A DNA stretch of 64,000 bases from an uncultured Bulleidia sp. Lineage in GTDB: Bacteria > Bacillota_I > Bacilli_A > Erysipelotrichales > Erysipelotrichaceae. A model generated the notes under the pieces. The model did no database searches. It had not been told where the DNA came from and worked only from the letters and a program-made list of their open reading frames with translations. Shown here in pieces: positions 44,490-53,874 of the stretch. The stretch spans positions 43,280 to 107,279 of the forward strand of contig CAKVIS010000002.1 in NCBI GenBank assembly GCA_934754415.1. The letters run 5' to 3'. Both the position numbers and the translations under genes were made by a program. Each line of letters starts with the position of its first letter. Positions within the stretch are counted from its first letter, which is position 1.

Positions 44490-45001
44490 ACATATTCCCT
44501 CTCTTTCGTTTTTCGCTTATATGTCATAAAAACATACTTAGCATCACCATTGCCATACGTTTGTGAATCCAGCAGTATAAAGTCATCTTCAAATTTTGGG
44601 AAAAATCTGTCTGCCTGCTTATGAGCATATACATACGTCATATGAACATATTCAGTATATAGCAATAGTTGTCTGTATATACTTTCTCCTCCAATAACAT
44701 AAAGATCCGTTATGTTGTTATGATGACAGTAATCTTCAAGATCCTGTAAGGAACGTACTACAGCACAGCCTTCTATTTTCCCCACAGATTTACTCAGGAC
44801 TATATTCTGTCTTTTTGGTAACGGTTTAGCTGCAGGAAATGTATTTAAGGTTTTATGACCATACACAATCACTTTATTAACTGTAAGCTGATAAAAATGT
44901 TTCATATCTTCTTTTATTGAGTAAAGCAATCTGCCCTGATATCCTATTCCTCTGTTCTCATCCATGCAGACAACAATATGTATATGTATATGTTCAAACA
45001 T
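44486..45001 (-). CDS. Dihydrofolate reductase, divergent
   Basis: 171 residues. NRGIGYQGRLLYSIKEDMKHF (in outline, about 16-36) is the substrate/NADPH loop; the carboxylate of the EDMKHF segment aligns with the catalytic acidic residue. IVYGHKTLNTFP and LYVIGGESIYRQLL are the other DHFR blocks. The usual L-P-W of the Met20 loop is replaced by L-L-Y. It reduces dihydrofolate with NADPH. No Shine-Dalgarno is seen and a -10 box lies six bases before the ATG, so the mRNA is probably leaderless. No thymidylate synthase gene is near. Confidence 0.85.
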   Translation of the reverse strand: MFEHIHIHIVVCMDENRGIGYQGRLLYSIKEDMKHFYQLTVNKVIVYGHKTLNTFPAAKPLPKRQNIVLSKSVGKIEGCAVVRSLQDLEDYCHHNNITDLYVIGGESIYRQLLLYTEYVHMTYVYAHKQADRFFPKFEDDFILLDSQTYGNGDAKYVFMTYKRKTKEREYV

Positions 45002-45007
45002 ACTTTA

Positions 45008-45036
45008 AGTATACAAATAAAAAAGACTTCTTCCAA
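45008..45036 (-). promoter_or_regulatory. Predicted leaderless promoter of the DHFR gene
   Basis: On the minus strand -35 TTGGAA (45036-45031), 17 bases, -10 TATACT (45013-45008), then six bases to the ATG. The -35 lies in the stem-loop of the etfA terminator. Confidence 0.6.
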
Positions 45037-45056
45037 ATAGAACTGGAGGAAGTCTT
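45017..45056 (-). terminator. Terminator of the butyrate operon after etfA
   Basis: Twelve-base stem AAGACTTCCTCC / GGAAGAAGTCTT with one mismatch, followed by TTTTTTA on the minus strand, 11 bases after the etfA stop codon. Confidence 0.88.
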
Positions 45057-45067
45057 CATATTTGAAC

Positions 45068-46126
45068 TTAGTTCTTTGCAGCTAAAGCAGCTTTAATTTT
45101 GTCTGTCAGTAATGGAACGATTGTATTTAAATCACCAACGATACCATAGTCAGCTACATCAAAGATTGGAGCATTTTCATCTTTGTTGATAGCAATGATG
45201 ATATCGGATTCTTCCATACCTGCAACATGCTGAATAGCACCGGAAATACCGATAGCGAAGTATACATGTGGACGAACAGTCTTACCTGTCTGACCTACCT
45301 GTAATTCTTTTGGTAACCAGCCGTTATCTACAACAGCTCTGGAGCAGGATACTGTTCCGCCAAGAACTTCAGCTAAATCTTCAAGAAGCTTGAAGTTTTC
45401 CTTGGAACCAACACCACGTCCACCAGATACAAGGATCTTAGCAGCAGAGATATCAGCAACTGTACTTACTTCTTTTACAACTTTTTCGATTTCAACATAG
45501 CAGTTGTTCTTTTCTAATGGAGCTTTCCATTCAACAACTTCAGGCTTGAAACCTGTTCTTGGAGCAATCTTCTGCATTACACCAGGTCTTACTGTAGCCA
45601 TCTGAGGACGGTTGTTAGGACATGCAATAGTAGCAATTGTGTTACCACCGAATGCAGGACGTGTCATTAATAACTGCTTATGTTTCTGTTCCTGATTTGG
45701 AATAGCAACTAATGGATAGTCACCAATTTCAAGTTTAGTACAGTCAGCTGTTAAACCTGTTTCAACACGTGCAGATGTTCTAGGACCTAAATCACGTCCA
45801 ATAGCAGTTGCACCAACTAATACTGTTTCAGGTTTGAATTCTTCAATAGCACCTGCTAAAGCCTGTGTATATGGTTCTGTTCTGTAGTCTTTTAATTCAG
45901 GATCATCGATAACGATAACTCTGTCAGCACCGTATGCACCAAGTTCATCAACAAGGCCTTTTACATCGGAACCAATCAGGATAGCTGTAACTTTCTTTTC
46001 ATCCAGATCCTGTGCAAGTTCCTGAGCTTTACCTAATAATTCAAGAGTAATCGGAGAAATTGTTCCGTCAACCTGCTGAGCATAAATTGCAATACCCTTG
46101 TATTCTTCTAGATTCTTCTTTCTCAT
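45068..46126 (-). CDS. etfA: Electron transfer flavoprotein, alpha subunit
   Basis: 352 residues. The C-terminal FAD-binding domain shows LVSGGRGVGSKENFKLLEDLA (split, about 232-252) and GQTGKTVRPHVYFAIGISGAIQH (split), the ETF-alpha signature. With EtfB it passes electrons between butyryl-CoA dehydrogenase and other carriers; bifurcating Bcd-Etf complexes are known in butyrate producers, but bifurcation here is inference. The start is the ATG behind AAGGAG; a GTG six codons earlier overlaps that site. Confidence 0.95.
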   Translation of the reverse strand: MRKKNLEEYKGIAIYAQQVDGTISPITLELLGKAQELAQDLDEKKVTAILIGSDVKGLVDELGAYGADRVIVIDDPELKDYRTEPYTQALAGAIEEFKPETVLVGATAIGRDLGPRTSARVETGLTADCTKLEIGDYPLVAIPNQEQKHKQLLMTRPAFGGNTIATIACPNNRPQMATVRPGVMQKIAPRTGFKPEVVEWKAPLEKNNCYVEIEKVVKEVSTVADISAAKILVSGGRGVGSKENFKLLEDLAEVLGGTVSCSRAVVDNGWLPKELQVGQTGKTVRPHVYFAIGISGAIQHVAGMEESDIIIAINKDENAPIFDVADYGIVGDLNTIVPLLTDKIKAALAAKN

Positions 46127-46146
46127 TGTCGTATTCTCCTTCACTC

Positions 46147-46935
46147 TTAGATAACATGCTTTTCAGCAAGAACGTTTGCAATGTATTCAGCACCTTCCTG
46201 AGCAGAGTCAGGAGTAACTACTGTACCTTTACCTTTAGCAACTTTATCACTTGCCTTGGCAATCATAGTAGGAGAACCTACTTTACCAATGTTGGAATCA
46301 TCAACATCAAGATTTGCTCTGCCCCATACTGTAACGTCCTTAGCAAAAGCATCAAAGATTCCGCCAGGTGTCATATATCTAGGTTCATTTAATTCGCTTA
46401 ATGCTGTAACAAGACATGGCATCTTAGCTGTAACGATCATATAGCCATCATCAAACTGTCTCTTAACTCTGACTGTATCACCTTCTACAGATACTTCCTT
46501 AGCATAGGAAATTACAGGAATATGTAAATGTTCAGCAATCTGTGGACCAACCTGAGCTGTATCACCATCAATAGCCTGACGGCCTGTGAAAATCAGGTCA
46601 TATTCCATATTCTTTAATGCACCGGCAATTGTACTGGATGTTGCCCATGTATCAGCACCACCAAGTACACGGTCAGTAATCAGAACACCATCATCAGCAC
46701 CCATAGCCATAGCTTCGCGAAGAACTTCATCAGCCTTTGGAAGACCCATTGTCAGTACTGTAACCTTAATGTTTTCAGGATCTGTATCCTTGATTCTTAA
46801 AGCAGCTTCAAGACCTGCTTTATCATCAGGGTTCATAATAGCAAGCATGCCTGCACGATCCAGAGTTCCATCCGGTTTAAACTTTACGCCACCAGCTGTA
46901 TCTGGTACCTGTTTTACACAAACTACAATTTTCAT
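46147..46935 (-). CDS. etfB: Electron transfer flavoprotein, beta subunit
   Basis: 262 residues. KIVVCVKQVPDT start, PDDKAGLEAALRI (about 36-48), VLTMG and GADDGVLITDR, with FTGRQAIDGDTAQVGPQIAE (about 116-135) as the ETF-beta signature. Partner of EtfA. AAGGAG precedes the ATG. It lies 18 bases after bcd and 20 before etfA in the operon. Confidence 0.95.
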   Translation of the reverse strand: MKIVVCVKQVPDTAGGVKFKPDGTLDRAGMLAIMNPDDKAGLEAALRIKDTDPENIKVTVLTMGLPKADEVLREAMAMGADDGVLITDRVLGGADTWATSSTIAGALKNMEYDLIFTGRQAIDGDTAQVGPQIAEHLHIPVISYAKEVSVEGDTVRVKRQFDDGYMIVTAKMPCLVTALSELNEPRYMTPGGIFDAFAKDVTVWGRANLDVDDSNIGKVGSPTMIAKASDKVAKGKGTVVTPDSAQEGAEYIANVLAEKHVI

Positions 46936-46953
46936 CTGTCATTTCTCCTTCTA

Positions 46954-48114
46954 TTACTTTAGAAGATCTCCAGAGATAACCATTCTCTGTACTTCGGAAG
47001 TACCTTCATAGATCTCTGTAATCTTAGCATCTCTCATCATACGTTCAACTTCGTATTCACGGATATATCCGTAACCACCAAGTAACTGTACGCACTTTGT
47101 TGTAACGTCCATTGCTGTTTCAGCCGCAAATAATTTAGCCTGTGCAGCTTCTACAGAGAAACGAGACTGTGTAGCCTTTGCCATAGCAGCTCTGTAAACC
47201 AGTAATTTAGCAGCTTCAACCTGAGTTGCCATGTTAGCTAACTGGAACTGTGTATTCTGGAAAGCAGCGATAGCTCTGCCAAACTGTTTTCTTTCCTTAA
47301 CATAAGCAATAGTTCTGTCTAAAGCACCTTCAGCAAGACCTAATGCCTGAGCAGCAATACCAATACGACCACCATCAAGTGTATGCATTGCATTTGCGAA
47401 ACCTTTTCCTCTGACACCTAATAAGTTGTCTTTTGGAATACGGCAATCCTGGAAAATTAATTCATATGTGGAAGAACCACGGATACCCATCTTCTTTTCT
47501 TTTACACCAAATGTGAATCCAGGAGTTCCCTTTTCAACGATAAATGTAGAGAACTTCTTCTGTTTTCTGCCCTTCTTATCCAGAACGATGTCTGTATAAG
47601 CAATGATAATATAGATATCAGCTTCTTTACCGTTTGTAATAAAGCACTTGGAACCGTTAAGTACCCATTCATTTGTAGTTTCATCAAATACAGCTTTTGT
47701 CTGAGCACCCTGAGCATCAGTACCAGCACCTGGTTCTGTTAATGCAAAAGCACCTAATTTCTTACCGGAAGCTAATGGAACAAGGAACTTCTGTTTCTGT
47801 TCTTCTGTACCATAGTTCATGATTGGATCCATACATAAAGAAGTATGAGCAGAAACTACTACACCTGTTGTACCGCAAACTTTGGATAATTCTTCAACTA
47901 ACATTACATATGTCAGCGGATCACAACCCTGTCCACCATATTCCTTTGGCACAGGTACACCCATGAAGCCATATTTCTGCATCTTTGCAACTGCTTCTCT
48001 TGGGAATTCTTCTGTCTCATCGACTTCGATTGCATGAGGTTTTACTTCTGTTTCAGCAAAATCTTTAAAGAGTTTCTGGGCCATCTGATGTGGCTTGTCT
48101 AACTGGAAATCCAT
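46954..48114 (-). CDS. bcd: Butyryl-CoA dehydrogenase (short-chain acyl-CoA dehydrogenase)
   Basis: 386 residues, standard length. [17 protein letters not shown] (about 123-139) is the FAD-contact signature; [22 protein letters not shown] and [10 protein letters not shown] (about 365-374, catalytic Glu) close the protein. It reduces crotonyl-CoA to butyryl-CoA with EtfAB. Operon context (thl-crt-hbd-bcd-etfBA) makes the C4 substrate likely. An inverted repeat lies in the gap before this gene. Confidence 0.95.
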   Translation of the reverse strand: MDFQLDKPHQMAQKLFKDFAETEVKPHAIEVDETEEFPREAVAKMQKYGFMGVPVPKEYGGQGCDPLTYVMLVEELSKVCGTTGVVVSAHTSLCMDPIMNYGTEEQKQKFLVPLASGKKLGAFALTEPGAGTDAQGAQTKAVFDETTNEWVLNGSKCFITNGKEADIYIIIAYTDIVLDKKGRKQKKFSTFIVEKGTPGFTFGVKEKKMGIRGSSTYELIFQDCRIPKDNLLGVRGKGFANAMHTLDGGRIGIAAQALGLAEGALDRTIAYVKERKQFGRAIAAFQNTQFQLANMATQVEAAKLLVYRAAMAKATQSRFSVEAAQAKLFAAETAMDVTTKCVQLLGGYGYIREYEVERMMRDAKITEIYEGTSEVQRMVISGDLLK

Positions 48115-48161
48115 CCTTTTTTTCCTCCAAATTTCTTCTTTCTAATTCTATGCACACAAAC

Positions 48162-48184
48162 AGCGCTGAGGTTTTTTCAGCGCT
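48162..48184. repeat. Inverted repeat in the hbd-bcd gap
   Basis: Perfect eight-base arms AGCGCTGA / TCAGCGCT with a seven-base loop. No T-run follows, so it is more likely an mRNA-processing or stabilising hairpin than a terminator. Confidence 0.6.
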
Positions 48185-48198
48185 ATTTGCAGTGTATC

Positions 48199-49077
48199 TT
48201 AAAGTTCGTCAACTGGTGTCTTTGTGCGGTCTGCGTTATAAACGTAGAAACCTCTTCCTGTTTTAGCACCTAAGTGACCGCCTCTTACCATCTTCTTCAG
48301 AAGCATAGCAGGACGATACTTGGAATCACCTGTTTCAGCATAGAGAACTTCCATGATAGCTAAAACGATATCCAGACCAATAAAGTCACCTAATTCCAGT
48401 GGTCCCATTGGGTGGTTAGCACCAAGCTTCATAGCAGAGTCAATACCAGCAATATTGGAAACACCTTCGCTGTATACCTGAATACCTTCATTGATTTCAG
48501 GAATCAGAATACGGTTAACAACAAATCCAGGAGCTTCTTCTACCTGAACAGGTGTCTTACCCAGTTTTACAGCAATTTCCTTAACTGCTTCTACTGTTTC
48601 TTTTGGTGTATTGATACCAGCAATGACTTCAACAAGCTTCATAACAGGAGCTGGATTGAAGAAATGCATACCGATGACAGGCTTTTTCAGACCTGCACCA
48701 ATTTCTGTAATGGAAAGAGAAGATGTGTTGGATGCATAGATACAGTTTTCGTTCTTAACAATATTTTCCTGTAAGTTCTTGAAACATTCCTTCTTCAGAT
48801 CCATTCTTTCAAGTGCAGCTTCTACAACCAGGTCAGGATCAACTGCCTGATCGTTTAAACCAGTCTGAATCTTATTTACGATAGCATCGGCAGCAGCCTG
48901 TTCCATCTTTCCTTTAGCAACTCTCTTATCCAGGCCGGCCTTTACCTTAGCTTTTCCGCCATCAGCAAATTCCTGCTTGATATCACACAGATAAACCTTT
49001 TCTACTTCATCGCACTGAGCAAAAGCCTGAGCAATACCACGGCCCATTGTTCCAGCGCCAATAACAGCAACCTTCAT
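48199..49077 (-). CDS. hbd: 3-hydroxybutyryl-CoA dehydrogenase
   Basis: 292 residues. NAD-binding VAVIGAGTMGRGIAQAFA (3-20), catalytic His in GMHFFNPAPVMKLVE (about 138-152) and ETGDS/GHLGAKTGRGFY near the end. It reduces acetoacetyl-CoA to 3-hydroxybutyryl-CoA. The start is the second ATG, properly spaced from GGAGG; the first overlaps the site too closely. Third gene of the operon. Confidence 0.95.
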   Translation of the reverse strand: MKVAVIGAGTMGRGIAQAFAQCDEVEKVYLCDIKQEFADGGKAKVKAGLDKRVAKGKMEQAAADAIVNKIQTGLNDQAVDPDLVVEAALERMDLKKECFKNLQENIVKNENCIYASNTSSLSITEIGAGLKKPVIGMHFFNPAPVMKLVEVIAGINTPKETVEAVKEIAVKLGKTPVQVEEAPGFVVNRILIPEINEGIQVYSEGVSNIAGIDSAMKLGANHPMGPLELGDFIGLDIVLAIMEVLYAETGDSKYRPAMLLKKMVRGGHLGAKTGRGFYVYNADRTKTPVDEL

Positions 49078-49096
49078 GTTCATTTCCTCCTATTGC

Positions 49097-49873
49097 TTAT
49101 TTATTAATGAAATTCTTTTCTTTTCTCTTTTCAACGAAAGCTGTCATGCCTTCTTTCTGGTCTGCAGTAGCGAAGCATTCACCAAACAGTTTTTCTTCTA
49201 AAGCAACTGCATCATCCATACCAAGTTCCAGACCTTCATTGATAGCTTTCTTGCACTGACGTACAGCAATCGGAGCATTTGCAGCAATTGCCATAGCCAG
49301 TTTTTCAGCAGCAGGCATTAATTCTTCTAATGTCATTACACTGTTCACCAGTCCGATACGTAAAGCTTCAGGAGCTTTAATATTACGAGCTGTATAAATC
49401 ATCTGTTTTGCATAGCCAGGACCAACAAGTCTTGCAAGTCTCTGAGTACCGCCAAAACCAGGAGTAATTCCCAGTCCAGTTTCAGGCTGTCCGAAGACTG
49501 CATTTTCAGAACAGATTCTGAAATCACAGGCCATGGATAATTCACATCCTCCGCCTAATGCAAAGCCATTGATGGCAGCAATAACTGGTACAGGGAATGT
49601 TTCAATTCTTCTGAAAATATCGTTACCTTTCTTGCCGAAAGCTTCTCCGCCTGCAGCATCAAGGTCTTTCATTTCTGTAATATCGGCACCTGCAACAAAT
49701 GCTTTTTCTCCAGCACCTGTCACAATAAGGGCACGAACCGTTTCTACATCTACCTGGTCTAAAGCAGCGTTCAGATCATCCAGCACAGCAGAATTCAATG
49801 CATTTAACTGTTTAGGGTTATTGATGGTGATAACACCATACGCACCTTTGCATTCGTAATCTACAAAACTCAT
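49097..49873 (-). CDS. crt: 3-hydroxybutyryl-CoA dehydratase (crotonase)
   Basis: 258 residues, enoyl-CoA hydratase family. AFVAGADITEM (about 60-70), AINGFALGGGCELSMACDFRI (split, about 98-118; catalytic Glu) and FGQPETGLGITPGFGGTQRL (about 126-145; second Glu). It dehydrates 3-hydroxybutyryl-CoA to crotonyl-CoA. It starts five bases after thl. Confidence 0.95.
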   Translation of the reverse strand: MSFVDYECKGAYGVITINNPKQLNALNSAVLDDLNAALDQVDVETVRALIVTGAGEKAFVAGADITEMKDLDAAGGEAFGKKGNDIFRRIETFPVPVIAAINGFALGGGCELSMACDFRICSENAVFGQPETGLGITPGFGGTQRLARLVGPGYAKQMIYTARNIKAPEALRIGLVNSVMTLEELMPAAEKLAMAIAANAPIAVRQCKKAINEGLELGMDDAVALEEKLFGECFATADQKEGMTAFVEKRKEKNFINK

Positions 49874-49878
49874 CAGAA

Positions 49879-51075
49879 TTAGTCCTCACGTTCTACAACA
49901 GTAGCACAGCCCATGCCACCACCGATACATAATGTAGCTAAACCTCTGTGAGCATTGTTCTGCTGCATTGCATGGAGCAATGTAACAAGAATTCTTGCGC
50001 CGGAAGCTCCTACAGGATGACCAAGAGCAATGGCACCACCATTAACGTTTAACTTGGACAGATCGAAGTTCAGATCTTTACCTACAGCAACAGACTGAGC
50101 AGCAAATGCTTCGTTTGCTTCATATAAGTCAAAGTCTTCAATCTTTAAGCCTGTCTTAGCCATAACCTTCTTAGTTGCAGCAACAGGACCTACACCCATG
50201 ATGCTTGGATCTACACCAGCAAGGCATCCTGCTACCCATGTAGCCATAGGCTTAACACCTAATTCTTTTGCTTTTTCTTCAGACATAACAACGATTGCTG
50301 CAGCACCATCATTGATACCGGAAGCGTTACCTGCAGTAACAACTCCACCTTCTTTACCGGAACAGCACTTCAGTTTACCTAAAGATTCAGCTGTTGTTCC
50401 AGGACGAGGTCCTTCATCTGTATCTACTACTGTAACAGCACCTTTTCTGCCTTTGATTTCAACAGGAACGATTTCATCTTTGAACTTTCCTGCTTCCTGA
50501 GCGGCAACAGCCTTCTGCTGAGAAACTGCAGAGAATTCATCAAGTTCTTCACGTGTCAGATGCCACTGTTCAGCAACGTTTTCGGCTGTAATCATCATAT
50601 GATAATCATTGAATGCATCCCATAAAGCATCGTTGATCATGCAGTCGATTAAAGATCCCTTAGGAGCGTTCATTCTATATCCAAAACGTGCATTTGGTAA
50701 TGCATAAGGAGCTCTGGACATACTTTCCATACCACCTGCAACAACGATATCAGCATCACCTGCTTCAATCATCTGAGCAGCCATATTTACACAGTTCAAA
50801 CCGGAACCGCAAACTACATTGACTGTAACGGCCGGTGTTTCAATAGGAAGGCCTGCCTTCAAGGATGCCTGTCTAGCAGGGTTCTGTCCAAGACCAGCCT
50901 GGATTACATTACCCATGTATACGTGATCTACCTGCTCTGGCTTAACACCAGCTCTGTTTAATGCTTCCTTAATAACAATGGCGCCCAGATCTACTGCTGG
51001 AACGCTGCTAAGTGCTCCACCCATCTTACCGATAGCTGTACGGCATGCACCTGCTAATACGATTTTTTTTGACAT
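49879..51075 (-). CDS. thl: Acetyl-CoA acetyltransferase (thiolase)
   Basis: 398 residues. Nucleophile Cys in [15 protein letters not shown] (about 84-98), active-site His in [17 protein letters not shown] and second Cys in [12 protein letters not shown]. It joins two acetyl-CoA to acetoacetyl-CoA, the entry to the butyrate route. AGGAG precedes the ATG. First gene of the operon; its promoter carries a Rex-like box identical in its core to that of ptb. Confidence 0.96.
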   Translation of the reverse strand: MSKKIVLAGACRTAIGKMGGALSSVPAVDLGAIVIKEALNRAGVKPEQVDHVYMGNVIQAGLGQNPARQASLKAGLPIETPAVTVNVVCGSGLNCVNMAAQMIEAGDADIVVAGGMESMSRAPYALPNARFGYRMNAPKGSLIDCMINDALWDAFNDYHMMITAENVAEQWHLTREELDEFSAVSQQKAVAAQEAGKFKDEIVPVEIKGRKGAVTVVDTDEGPRPGTTAESLGKLKCCSGKEGGVVTAGNASGINDGAAAIVVMSEEKAKELGVKPMATWVAGCLAGVDPSIMGVGPVAATKKVMAKTGLKIEDFDLYEANEAFAAQSVAVGKDLNFDLSKLNVNGGAIALGHPVGASGARILVTLLHAMQQNNAHRGLATLCIGGGMGCATVVERED

Positions 51076-51129
51076 TTTAATCTCCTTCCATTTGTAAGTA
51101 ACTTGTTAAAGTTTTCTCATGTCTTATAT

Positions 51130-51158
51130 AAGTTAACATATTCACAGGTTCATTTCAA
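51130..51158 (-). promoter_or_regulatory. Promoter and Rex-like box of the butyrate operon
   Basis: Minus strand: -35 TTGAAA (51158-51153), 17-base spacer, -10 TAACTT (51135-51130). The box TGTGAA-TATG-TTAACT (51146-51131) covers the end of the spacer and the -10. Fifteen bases (51146-51132) are identical to the ptb promoter and sit in the same register. Redox repression by Rex is inferred. Confidence 0.7.
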
Positions 51159-51228
51159 TGAATTCCATGTGAAAATTATGTATACTTTTTCATAATTTTG
51201 TAAAACTTTGTGAAGGAAGAAAACTGTA

Positions 51229-51540
51229 TCACATGCCACCCATTTCCGTATCTGTTTCGACTTCTGCAATAGCCATATCGTCATAAATAAATCTGATAAC
51301 CGCCTTAGCCGTATCCCCTATCAGAGCCTGGCAAAACCCAGCTGAATGTGTTCCTTTTGCCCTTGTGTATACAGAATTGGAGACATTACCCAGATGTGCA
51401 TCCCACTGGGAATACACCTCTATTGCTTCATCATCATATTCATTTTCAGGGTTTTTTCTTAGTTCCACTGTCATGCCAATTTTAAACGCCTGAATACCGT
51501 AATAATGCCTTGCACCTACGATTGTTACATACTGTTTCAT
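51229..51540 (-). CDS. HIRAN-domain protein
   Basis: 103 residues, essentially one HIRAN domain: VTIVGARHYYGIQAFKIGMTV, LRKNPENEYDDEAIEVYS and the G-N-V strand after it. HIRAN folds bind DNA 3' ends or ligands in larger repair helicases; stand-alone copies in Firmicutes are uncharacterised. It ends in an acidic tail. It is divergent from a WYL regulator, sharing a 93-base promoter region. Confidence 0.8.
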   Translation of the reverse strand: MKQYVTIVGARHYYGIQAFKIGMTVELRKNPENEYDDEAIEVYSQWDAHLGNVSNSVYTRAKGTHSAGFCQALIGDTAKAVIRFIYDDMAIAEVETDTEMGGM

Positions 51541-51633
51541 ATTCTTTTCCTCCTGAATGTATATAAATCATAGAAAAGTTCTTGTGCATTTTTTGTGCCA
51601 GTAATACACTAATTTTAGAAAGTAAGCATTTTT

Positions 51634-52605
51634 ATGGAAAAAAAGAAAAAAGTTACACTGTACATACTGGAGATATTAAAAACCTATTCCGATGAACAGC
51701 ACCCTCTTTCCACAAGTGATATTCTGTCTTTACTGGATAAAAAATACGGTGCAGTCATTGAAAGAAGAACAGTATACAGAACCATTGACACCTTAAACGA
51801 TTTTGGATACACCATTAAAACACGGAAAGACACTGGTTCCGGGTATTATCTGACCAACAGAGATTTCAATGAAGGAGAAATTATTCTGCTTTGTAATGCC
51901 ATCCACTCCTCAAACTTCATTTCCATTACACAATCTGAAGAGCTTATCAGTAAACTGTTAAAAACACAGAGTAAATACCAGTCTCGTATGTACATAGATT
52001 CTGTCTATAAACCAAACAAAAAAAAGATGGAGTTTGATGATCTGACAGATACCCTGCAGATTCTTACGCACGCCATCAAGGACAACATATGTATTTCTTT
52101 TACATACAAACATTATAATGTCAGTAAAAAATGTATGCTTCCCGATACTGAAATCCGTACATTCGAGCCACGATATATTGTGTACTATGAAGAAAGACCA
52201 TATCTTGCTGCTACCGTTCCCGGTACTGTTACCTTCCGTCATTTCAGAATTGACCGCATGGCGGATATCTGTCCTTTGCCAGAGAAACCAATGTCCCGTT
52301 TTGATAAAACAGATGCCTACGAATACGCCAAAGATAAATTTTTCATGTTTACAGATGAAAAAACAGACGTCACTTTTCATATACAGGAGGACAAGGTTCC
52401 CCTTGCTGTAGATTTTTTTGGTAAAGATCTTATGTTTATCAAAGAAAAAGACGGCTACAGATTTCATGTACGAGGTTCAAAAACAGGCCTGTTGCTTTTT
52501 GCACAGAGAAATATTGACTGTATGTACATCATAGAACCGGAATCCATGAAAGAAGAAATGAGAACTATATTGGAAAACGCAATGCAGCATTACAAAAAAA
52601 GATAG
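51634..52605 (+). CDS. WYL-domain transcriptional regulator (second)
   Basis: 323 residues. N-terminal winged helix (about 8-65, with ERRTVYRTIDTLNDFGY), a WYL domain in the middle (about 150-215: ICISFTYKHYN, EPRYIVYYEERPYLAAT, FRHFRIDRM) and a WCX-like C-terminal region. It is a paralog of the regulator at 5158-6144. Ligand unknown. No strong ribosome-binding site is visible. It is divergent from the HIRAN gene and closed by a terminator that overlaps its stop. Confidence 0.87.
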   Translation: MEKKKKVTLYILEILKTYSDEQHPLSTSDILSLLDKKYGAVIERRTVYRTIDTLNDFGYTIKTRKDTGSGYYLTNRDFNEGEIILLCNAIHSSNFISITQSEELISKLLKTQSKYQSRMYIDSVYKPNKKKMEFDDLTDTLQILTHAIKDNICISFTYKHYNVSKKCMLPDTEIRTFEPRYIVYYEERPYLAATVPGTVTFRHFRIDRMADICPLPEKPMSRFDKTDAYEYAKDKFFMFTDEKTDVTFHIQEDKVPLAVDFFGKDLMFIKEKDGYRFHVRGSKTGLLLFAQRNIDCMYIIEPESMKEEMRTILENAMQHYKKR

Positions 52606-52622
52606 CCGCGGCTATCTTTTTT
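52595..52622. terminator. Bidirectional terminator after second WYL gene
   Basis: GATAGCCGCGGCTATC palindrome flanked by six A and six T. It covers the last codons of the WYL gene and stands before the end of the convergent lyase gene. Confidence 0.9.
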
Positions 52623-52633
52623 CATTGTATTCC

Positions 52634-53824
52634 TTATCTGTTGAATACACAGGTATTCAGTCTTTCAAAAGCTTCCTGTACTCTGCTTAAAGGAAGAGCC
52701 AGATTCATACGGATACCATATGGCTTATGGAACGGTCTTCCATCCTGCCACATAACACCAACTTCCCATCCTCTTTTCAACAGAGTATCCATATCTACAT
52801 CATGTTCTTTACACCACTGTTCACAATCCAGATACAGCATATACGTAGCTTCAGGTTTTGCAAGAGTTACACCCTTAAAATGTGTTGTGATATAGTCATA
52901 TCCATAGTTCACATTTTCCGTTAATACATGTCTAAGTTCATCCACCCATTCATATCCTTCAGGCTTGTAGGCACCAATCAGTGCATGCATGGATAAAACA
53001 TTCATGGAATTGTAATGAGATACGCTGCCTTCTTTTACCACTCTGTCTCTTAACCAGTCATTATAAATGATATGGTAGGAACCAATCAGACCTGCAAGAT
53101 TAAATGTCTTACTTGGTGCATAGAAAGCTGCTGTATGCTGTTTTGCATATTCACTGACAGATTGTGTAGGCACATGGCTATGTCCTTCAAGAATGAGATC
53201 AGACCAGATTTCATCAGAAATAACCCAGACATTATGTCTTTCATATATTTCCATCGCCTTTTCAATTTCTTCTTTTTCCCAGGCTCTTCCACAAGGATTA
53301 TGAGGATTACAGAAAATAGCTGTATGAATATTATTTTCTACAATCTTCTTTTCCATATCTTCATAGTCCATTCTCCATACACCATTTTCATCCTGCTTTA
53401 ATGGGCTCTGAATCAGATGATATCCAGCACCTTCTACAGAATGTGTAAATCCAATATATGTTGGAGAATGTACAAGGATATTATCTCCTTTGGAACAAAG
53501 TACACCAATAGCACTGCCTACTCCACCAAGCACACCGTTTTCATAACCGATATGTTTCGCTTCAAGGCCTTCTACATGATTTCTGTTTTTCTGCCATGCA
53601 ATAATAGAATCAAAATATTCCTCTGTAGGTCTGAAATATCCAAATGCAGGATGTTTGACTCTTTCAATCACAGCTTCCTGAATTGTCGGACATGTAGGAA
53701 AATTCATATCCGCTACCCACATAGGTATCACATCATAACCTTCTTTTGCCTGTCCTGGAGGGAAATCCACTGCAATGGAATCTTTCCCGTGTCTGTCCAT
53801 AATTGTTGTAAAATCGTACTTCAT
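52634..53824 (-). CDS. MalY/PatB-type PLP-dependent C-S lyase
   Basis: 396 residues, fold type I aminotransferase family. WVADMNFPTCPTI (about 36-48), CNPHNPCGRAW (about 171-181), WVISDEIWSDLI and the PLP Lys in APSKTFNLAG (about 234-243) identify the MalY/PatB branch, which cleaves cystathionine or cysteine S-conjugates. Aminotransferase activity is less likely. AAGGAG precedes the ATG. Confidence 0.9.
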   Translation of the reverse strand: MKYDFTTIMDRHGKDSIAVDFPPGQAKEGYDVIPMWVADMNFPTCPTIQEAVIERVKHPAFGYFRPTEEYFDSIIAWQKNRNHVEGLEAKHIGYENGVLGGVGSAIGVLCSKGDNILVHSPTYIGFTHSVEGAGYHLIQSPLKQDENGVWRMDYEDMEKKIVENNIHTAIFCNPHNPCGRAWEKEEIEKAMEIYERHNVWVISDEIWSDLILEGHSHVPTQSVSEYAKQHTAAFYAPSKTFNLAGLIGSYHIIYNDWLRDRVVKEGSVSHYNSMNVLSMHALIGAYKPEGYEWVDELRHVLTENVNYGYDYITTHFKGVTLAKPEATYMLYLDCEQWCKEHDVDMDTLLKRGWEVGVMWQDGRPFHKPYGIRMNLALPLSRVQEAFERLNTCVFNR

Positions 53825-53874
53825 ATATTTATCTCCTTATGGAGTTAGTATATGCCTGTTATTCTTTTTTTGCA

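Noticed and set aside
48162..48184. Terminator between hbd and bcd
   Set aside because: No T-run follows the stem on either strand and the operon continues.
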